A program made the translations under genes and the position numbers. A stretch of 8,888 bases of DNA from Candidatus Nitrosotenuis sp. (GTDB lineage Archaea > Thermoproteota > Nitrososphaeria > Nitrososphaerales > Nitrosopumilaceae): positions 2,464 through 11,351 of the forward strand of contig JAHEXS010000029.1 of NCBI GenBank assembly GCA_023252015.1, read 5' to 3'. Position 1 is the stretch's first letter. Every line of letters begins with the position of its first letter. Shown piece by piece: positions 4,740-8,888 of the stretch. The notes under the pieces were generated by a model. The model saw only the letters and a list, made by a program, of their open reading frames with translations. It ran no database searches and had not been told where the DNA came from.

Positions 4740-5915
4740 CTAGCTCCAGACTTTTTCTTTGAATGTCCACTTTTTGTTCAAGAGAAAATTGCTTAGTGCC
4801 GCAGAAAACACTGCCAGGATGAGCGCTATTGGATATTCCACCCGGTATTGATCAACCAATACGTACACCATACCTATTTGCGCAAGTGCGCCAAGGGAGC
4901 TAAAGCCAATGAATTTTGCATATTGTGTTATCGTGTGCCTTGGTGAAAAGTTGTGATCTTCAAACGTCCACATCTTGTTTAGTACAAAATTACTTGACAT
5001 GGATACCATAATTCCAATTATTGTTGCATGCAGATACCACAGGTTTGAAACGACACTTGTGAACATTGATGATACCAAATAGTTGGTTACAAGCCCTATT
5101 GCGCCAACACTGTAAAATCTCCCGGCCTTTGAGAAAAAGCTGACAGATGTTCGTTTTTCCTCCTTTGCCGCCTTTTTGCCATATCGGTACAGATGCCAGA
5201 CTGCCTTGGTATAATCCAGAACAGTACGGGTGTCAAGCTTGCTTGAGCCAAATTTCCTATTTGTAAACGTGTAAGGTATTTCCAAAACGTTTGCGTTTTT
5301 TGTTTTAACCAGTATCTCAAGAAGCATCTTGTATCCTATCGCATCAAATTTTAGTCCATGAATTATCTGTCGCTTGAAAGCAAAAAAGCCAGACATTGGG
5401 TCTTTGGCATTCACGCCAAGGCCACGCTTTGCAATCATTGTCGCGCCTTTGCTCAGGAGCTTTCGCTTTGCGGTCCACCCAATAATTGAGCCGCCATGTA
5501 CATATCGCGATGCGATTACAATGTCCCATTTTGGCTGCTTTAGCGCATCAATTATTTTCGGCAAAAGACTTGGTGGGTGGGAAAGATCACTGTCCATCAC
5601 AACGATTGCGTTTCCAGTTGCGTATTGAATGCCTTTTAGAATTGCGGAGCTGAGACCGGCTTTAGTTTTTCTGTGTATTATGTCAATAGTGTATCCTGCG
5701 ATTTTTCGAACGTTTTTCATGTAATCCTCTACAATTTTCCCAGTCCCATCAGGGGAGTTATCATCAACTACAATTGTTTGCGCGGTGATGTTTTTTGGAA
5801 TATGTTCCTCAATTGACTTGAGAACATGCAGTATGTTCTGTGACTCATTATATGTAGGAATTATGATAGATACGTGGGGTTTACTAGAAGATACAAAATC
5901 CCCCTTTGTGGCCAT
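4740..5915 (-). CDS. Polyprenyl/dolichol-phosphate mannose synthase-like GT2 with C-terminal GtrA domain, 391 aa
   Basis: Residues about 14-245 are a GT-A fold family 2 glycosyltransferase: VSIIIPTYNESQNI (15-28), VVDDNSPDGTG (49-59, nucleotide-sugar binding), VVMDSDLSHPP (105-115, DXD-type metal site) and NRKFGSSKL (219-227, the R/K-x-x-G-x-SKL element of DPM synthases). Residues about 263-388 are a GtrA-like four-helix membrane domain with a duplicated motif, SNFVLNKMWTF (308-318) and SNFLLNKKWTF (375-385). This domain order is that of the structurally known Pyrococcus furiosus dolichol-phosphate mannose synthase. It should transfer a hexose, probably mannose, from GDP-sugar to a polyprenyl phosphate at the inner membrane face, feeding protein N-glycosylation or surface glycans; the exact sugar is not decided. 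A 69-base gap with its own promoter separates it from truD. The stop is followed by a T-run. Confidence 0.9.
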   Translation of the reverse strand: MATKGDFVSSSKPHVSIIIPTYNESQNILHVLKSIEEHIPKNITAQTIVVDDNSPDGTGKIVEDYMKNVRKIAGYTIDIIHRKTKAGLSSAILKGIQYATGNAIVVMDSDLSHPPSLLPKIIDALKQPKWDIVIASRYVHGGSIIGWTAKRKLLSKGATMIAKRGLGVNAKDPMSGFFAFKRQIIHGLKFDAIGYKMLLEILVKTKNANVLEIPYTFTNRKFGSSKLDTRTVLDYTKAVWHLYRYGKKAAKEEKRTSVSFFSKAGRFYSVGAIGLVTNYLVSSMFTSVVSNLWYLHATIIGIMVSMSSNFVLNKMWTFEDHNFSPRHTITQYAKFIGFSSLGALAQIGMVYVLVDQYRVEYPIALILAVFSAALSNFLLNKKWTFKEKVWS

Positions 5916-5940
5916 GATTGATGTTACCCAATTTTGCGAT

Positions 5941-5953
5941 TATTAATTTATTA
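5941..5953 (-). promoter_or_regulatory. TATA-like box for the glycosyltransferase gene
   Basis: A 13-base A/T-only tract (TAATAAATTAATA on the - strand) centred about 31-32 bases before the ATG at 5915, implying a leader of roughly 5-6 bases. It lies in the 69-base gap after truD, so this gene is probably its own transcription unit. Confidence 0.5.
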
Positions 5954-5984
5954 TTAAAACTCGTTGATGTTTGAGTAAAATTGT

Positions 5985-7181
5985 TTAAAAGCCAGCCCCA
6001 AGGGGATCGTCTGGCTTCATTATCTCGCGCATCACCATAGTTGCAAACGATCCGCGTTGCAAGGTAAAACTGACAGTGTTTTTTTCAGTGGAAAAATTCG
6101 TGCAAAGAATCGACGCAGTCCTAAATCCCCCCTCAGTACTTATTTCTTGCATTTCTTTGAAAAAAAAGTCTTTTGGGCTCACTTGCTCGTCCTGCAGAAT
6201 TTTGGAGAGGTGCAAGTCAAACCTTGTTTTTTTAAAATACGAATGCCCGACTAGAGGAATCGCAAGCTGTTGGTTTATGTCCATTTCGTATTTACCAAGC
6301 TTGGCATTTTTATCATAGCACACATCGCCGTCTTGAGGTTGGAATAATTCCTCGCCATACTCAAACGCCTTGCAGACGGTGAGATTGAAAATAAATGACT
6401 GGTACGCATCCACGAAAAGGCGCCGAATTGACAGGGGTAGTTTTTGAAATGCCCTTTGCGGATCCTTGTGTTCAAGCATTTCTTGTAGTGCGATTTTTTC
6501 AAGATCCATTTTGTGCGGCAGAATTTTTAGTGCCTCGGAATAGTTCGATTCGTCTGACATGAATTTTCTTATTTTGGTATTCTCATCTGAGTCATGCTCA
6601 GACGTAAACGAAAGTAAAAGTGTTATTGCATCGTTGAACCTTCGTTGGACTAGTGCCTTTCCAATCAGGTGCGTGACAGGCCTCTTTGAGCCAAATCTTT
6701 GATATCCATAGAAATTAAAAATTCTATCTTGTTCGGCAAAATCAGAAAAACTTTGTTTTGAGTTAGTCACTTTTATGACAAACTTGTTTCCAACCATGTC
6801 CTTTGCAGAAAGTGGTTTTTTGAAAAACCCAATTTTTTCAAGCGAGATTTTCCCATCGGCGTAATTTGGAATTGATTTGTTTTGTCCAAGGGAGCAGACA
6901 AACTGCTCAGTTATGGCAGAGGAGTCCTTTAGGCCCAGCGCTTTTAGTCGCACTCCAAATTTATTGAAAATTATTTCAAGTGCGTGATTTGTATCAATTC
7001 CAGATTTTTTTAATTTGTAGGCGGCAAACCCTTCACTTTGCGAAATAGAGTCCAGTGTTTTTTGCGATAAAATCTCAAAGACTTTGAAATCATCATTATG
7101 CGCTTTGATTTTCCCTCCACAGCCAGGATATTTTGTAGTGTATACTGAGATTCCAATATCAGAATCTATTTTTGGGATCAC
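5985..7181 (-). CDS. truD: tRNA pseudouridine-13 synthase TruD, 398 aa
   Basis: TruD converts U13 in tRNAs (in eukaryotes Pus7) to pseudouridine. Hallmarks in order: ALGLKDSSAITEQ (81-93) with the catalytic Asp 86; FNFYGYQRFGSKRP (155-168), the conserved F-x-G-x-Q-R-F-G motif; an inserted archaeal-type TRUD domain in the middle; LPLSIRRLFVDAYQSFIFN (248-266); and LQRGSFATMVMREIMKP (374-390), the C-terminal RNA-binding/active-site element. The length of 398 aa matches archaeal TruD, longer than the bacterial enzyme (about 350). The start is GTG at 7181-7179, whose last two bases are shared with the TGA stop of the upstream propeller gene (GTGA), implying translational coupling. No inactivating change seen. 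Confidence 0.96.
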   Translation of the reverse strand: MIPKIDSDIGISVYTTKYPGCGGKIKAHNDDFKVFEILSQKTLDSISQSEGFAAYKLKKSGIDTNHALEIIFNKFGVRLKALGLKDSSAITEQFVCSLGQNKSIPNYADGKISLEKIGFFKKPLSAKDMVGNKFVIKVTNSKQSFSDFAEQDRIFNFYGYQRFGSKRPVTHLIGKALVQRRFNDAITLLLSFTSEHDSDENTKIRKFMSDESNYSEALKILPHKMDLEKIALQEMLEHKDPQRAFQKLPLSIRRLFVDAYQSFIFNLTVCKAFEYGEELFQPQDGDVCYDKNAKLGKYEMDINQQLAIPLVGHSYFKKTRFDLHLSKILQDEQVSPKDFFFKEMQEISTEGGFRTASILCTNFSTEKNTVSFTLQRGSFATMVMREIMKPDDPLGAGF

Positions 7182-8746
7182 TCTGTTATTGTCACGGTGA
7201 CAAACTGAGACACAGATACATCAGGAGTCTTTGCAGACAGAAGAACCTTGTATGTACCAGGCAGTGCAAAGTCACTTGCGTTTATCGATACAGTGATTGT
7301 TTGCGGGTTTGATTCTGTCAAGTCCACCTGTGTGGTTGGGATTTGCACTAAGATGTCATTGAACTGCGATGTGGCCTTGTGCGAGATGGTTGCCTTTGTG
7401 TTTGCATTCGGGCTTAGCTGCATCTGAATTTCTGCTGATTGACCCTTTGCAAGAGTGACATCAGTCTGAGATACTTGCAAATCAAACGGTAAAGGCTTTG
7501 AGGTATCAACTACTCCAATATTGTTTTCTACCCACTCTGTAAACCAAATCTTGTCTCCAGATGATACAAATCCAAACACCTGAGCATAACCACAGTCTGG
7601 TTTTTCGTTACAGTCAGACCAGTTTGGGTTCTGAGACGGCACGTTGTATTCAATAAGGGATTCGGTTCCAATATCTAACACCCCTATTGCGTTTGCGAGC
7701 TGTTCGTTAAAGATTAGCTTTCCGTTATTAATTTGGGTCCAATATGGCCCGCTTGTTGGCACTTTTATCAGTCCAGTCACGTTACCATATACAGTAGGAT
7801 TGGGATCAGTCGTAACATACCTTGTGAATTTTTCGCTTTGCGGATCAAATTTAAAAAATGAGCTGCTAGATGTATCAGCCATCCACACGTTATCGTTCTT
7901 GTCAACCGATAGCCCTATTGGAGTGCCAAGGGTTGTAGGCAAATCAAATACTTTGGAAAATTGCATCAGTGTTGAATTGGTTTCAGATACGGTGAAATGT
8001 GAAAATTTATTATAATCAAACTTGACCAGTGCGCCGCCTTGTTTTAGTATCCAGTTTGTGTACCAAAGATTTCCTCGCGAGTCAAAATCAAAGCTGCTCG
8101 TAAATGAGCCCGGAATTGGCGACGGAATGTCAGTGTATGTGCCATTCTGTCCTTCTTGCCCAAGATCAAAGAAGCTGATTTTGCTTCCGTAAAAATCATT
8201 TACAATTATTATATTATTTTGTATTTTGATGTGATGTGGAAGCGCGTCTTGTTTTGTCGGATAGTTTACTCTCTGGTATTGTTTGTCAGTCGTAGAAAAT
8301 TTCCAAACAGAGTTGTAAGTATCATCAGTATACCAAATGTCCCCATTTGCATATGTCATTCCCCAGAACATGGAGCGGCCTTTTTGTGGCCATTGCGGGT
8401 TGTCAAACTCTGCAAATTGTTTTGATTGAGGATCAAATCTAGCTACTTTGCCGGTATTTGTCTGGCTAAACCAAATCATTCCATCACTATCAGTAGTTAT
8501 TGACAGCGGTTGGGTACATTTTGTTGGGATTTTGAACTCAGTCACATACTCGTTGCTTTTTGCGTCGCCAGTTTCACAAAACTTTACCCTCTGTGCGTCT
8601 GGAAAGTTATCCATTGGGGTACCAGTCACGGTGATTTTTTCAGCGTCGGTTTGTTTGGACGGTCCACGGTTAGACGAAATTGCCGCAGTAGATGCCAAAA
8701 GAATAACTGCAAAAAATACCGCAACAATTATTCCCTTTTTCTTCAC
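7178..8746 (-). CDS. Exported Vgb-like (streptogramin-lyase-type) beta-propeller protein with Ig-like C-terminus, 522 aa
   Basis: The N-terminus (KKK, then a hydrophobic stretch at residues 5-24) is a signal peptide or membrane anchor without a lipobox, so the rest should be outside the cell. Residues about 60-415 form a seven-bladed-type propeller with repeated blade cores: IWFSQTNTGKVARFDPQ (91-107), DIWYTDDTYNSVWKF (136-150), NLWYTNW (226-232), NVWMADTSSSSFFKFDPQ (286-303) and IWFTEWVENNIGVVD (400-414). These W-[FY]-[ST/A]-[ED] repeats are typical of the Vgb/SMP-30-like group, whose antibiotic-lyase annotation is usually not a real activity in archaea. Residues 420-522 look like an Ig-like beta-sandwich. 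Cys 57/77 and 379/385 could be disulfides. The start is GTG 8746, supported by a TATA box at leaderless distance. Role unknown; probably ligand or surface binding. Confidence 0.88.
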   Translation of the reverse strand: MKKKGIIVAVFFAVILLASTAAISSNRGPSKQTDAEKITVTGTPMDNFPDAQRVKFCETGDAKSNEYVTEFKIPTKCTQPLSITTDSDGMIWFSQTNTGKVARFDPQSKQFAEFDNPQWPQKGRSMFWGMTYANGDIWYTDDTYNSVWKFSTTDKQYQRVNYPTKQDALPHHIKIQNNIIIVNDFYGSKISFFDLGQEGQNGTYTDIPSPIPGSFTSSFDFDSRGNLWYTNWILKQGGALVKFDYNKFSHFTVSETNSTLMQFSKVFDLPTTLGTPIGLSVDKNDNVWMADTSSSSFFKFDPQSEKFTRYVTTDPNPTVYGNVTGLIKVPTSGPYWTQINNGKLIFNEQLANAIGVLDIGTESLIEYNVPSQNPNWSDCNEKPDCGYAQVFGFVSSGDKIWFTEWVENNIGVVDTSKPLPFDLQVSQTDVTLAKGQSAEIQMQLSPNANTKATISHKATSQFNDILVQIPTTQVDLTESNPQTITVSINASDFALPGTYKVLLSAKTPDVSVSQFVTVTITE

Positions 8747-8769
8747 AAGGCGAAATTTACTTTACCTCG

Positions 8770-8775
8770 TTATAA
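8770..8775 (-). promoter_or_regulatory. TATA box for the propeller-truD transcript
   Basis: TTATAA on both strands, centred 26-27 bases before the GTG at 8746, exactly the leaderless archaeal spacing. This both supports the GTG start and shows that the propeller gene and truD can be transcribed separately from pth2, which ends 44 bases upstream. Confidence 0.55.
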
Positions 8776-8790
8776 CCCATTCTAAGAAAG

Positions 8791-8888
8791 TTACAATAAT
8801 TTAAGGTCGCGCGTTATTTTGTCAATGAGATCTTCAGGTGCAGGTCCAATTGAAATGCACGTAACAGTGCCAGGGGCAATTTGCGTGT
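8791..8888 (-). CDS. pth2: Peptidyl-tRNA hydrolase type II (Pth2), C-terminal end
   Basis: Only the last 32 residues are in the window; the gene continues to the right. They read TQIAPGTVTCISIGPAPEDL followed by IDKITRDLKLL, which is the very conserved C-terminus of Pth2 (T-Q-I-x-P-G-T, then G-I-G-P-A-P, then L-I-D-x-[IV]-T-x-x-L-K-L-x). Pth2 releases amino acids from peptidyl-tRNAs that drop off ribosomes and is the main such enzyme in archaea. It precedes, on the same strand, the propeller and truD, consistent with a translation/tRNA-related gene cluster. N-terminal catalytic residues cannot be checked. Confidence 0.93.
   Translation of the reverse strand, partial: TQIAPGTVTCISIGPAPEDLIDKITRDLKLL

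Noticed and set aside
7178..8746. Streptogramin lyase (antibiotic resistance) as the function of the propeller
   Set aside because: Only the propeller repeats are shared. The protein is exported and has an Ig-like tail, so a drug-inactivating role is not supported.
7644..8804. Several + strand frames opposite the propeller gene
   Set aside because: All lie in antisense of a gene with repeated blade motifs; products have no recognisable domain.

Overview
The window looks like a piece of a Nitrososphaerota (Thaumarchaeota) chromosome, most likely an ammonia-oxidising archaeon of the Nitrosopumilales type. The reasons are archaeal-type TruD and the C-terminus of type II peptidyl-tRNA hydrolase, a dolichol-phosphate-mannose-synthase-like GT2/GtrA fusion, moderate-to-low GC, very tight spacing, GTG/TTG starts, and AT-rich TATA-like boxes about 26 bp before several start codons (leaderless transcription). 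Several small membrane and zinc-binding proteins also look like lineage-specific archaeal genes. No tool or database was used, so all family assignments rest on motifs read by eye.

Left end (1-1630): the C-terminal part of a TnpB RuvC-like nuclease runs in from outside the window and ends at 428. It carries a zinc ribbon, two of the three catalytic acids, and a strong G/C hairpin overlapping its end. Next on the + strand come a 51-aa Cys/His-rich zinc-finger-like protein and a short helical protein. On the - strand are two overlapping genes: a GIY-YIG-like protein of about 109 aa, and a 42-aa zinc-ribbon protein (938-1066) whose start lies inside the last codons of the first. I believe some relatives carry these two modules as one protein, so this pair is the best candidate for something unusual in the window.

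Middle (1627-4669): a one-TM 84-aa protein, a six-TM 231-aa protein and a two-TM 69-aa protein, none recognised. They are followed by a 497-aa thioredoxin-NHL beta-propeller protein of the NHLRC2 type and a 78-aa one-TM protein with two cysteines. Convergent genes here are separated by a single base.

Right end (4740-8888), all on the - strand: a polyprenyl-phosphate-mannose synthase-like glycosyltransferase with a GtrA membrane domain (protein glycosylation or cell-surface lipid-linked sugars), then an apparent tRNA-metabolism gene group read from right to left. This group is pth2 (C-terminus only), an exported Vgb-like beta-propeller protein with an Ig-like tail, and truD (tRNA pseudouridine-13 synthase). 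The propeller and truD overlap by four bases (GTGA), so an extracytoplasmic protein is co-translated with a tRNA modification enzyme.

No rRNA, tRNA, CRISPR array or phage module was seen. The longest gene-free stretch is about 240 bases (1389-1626).
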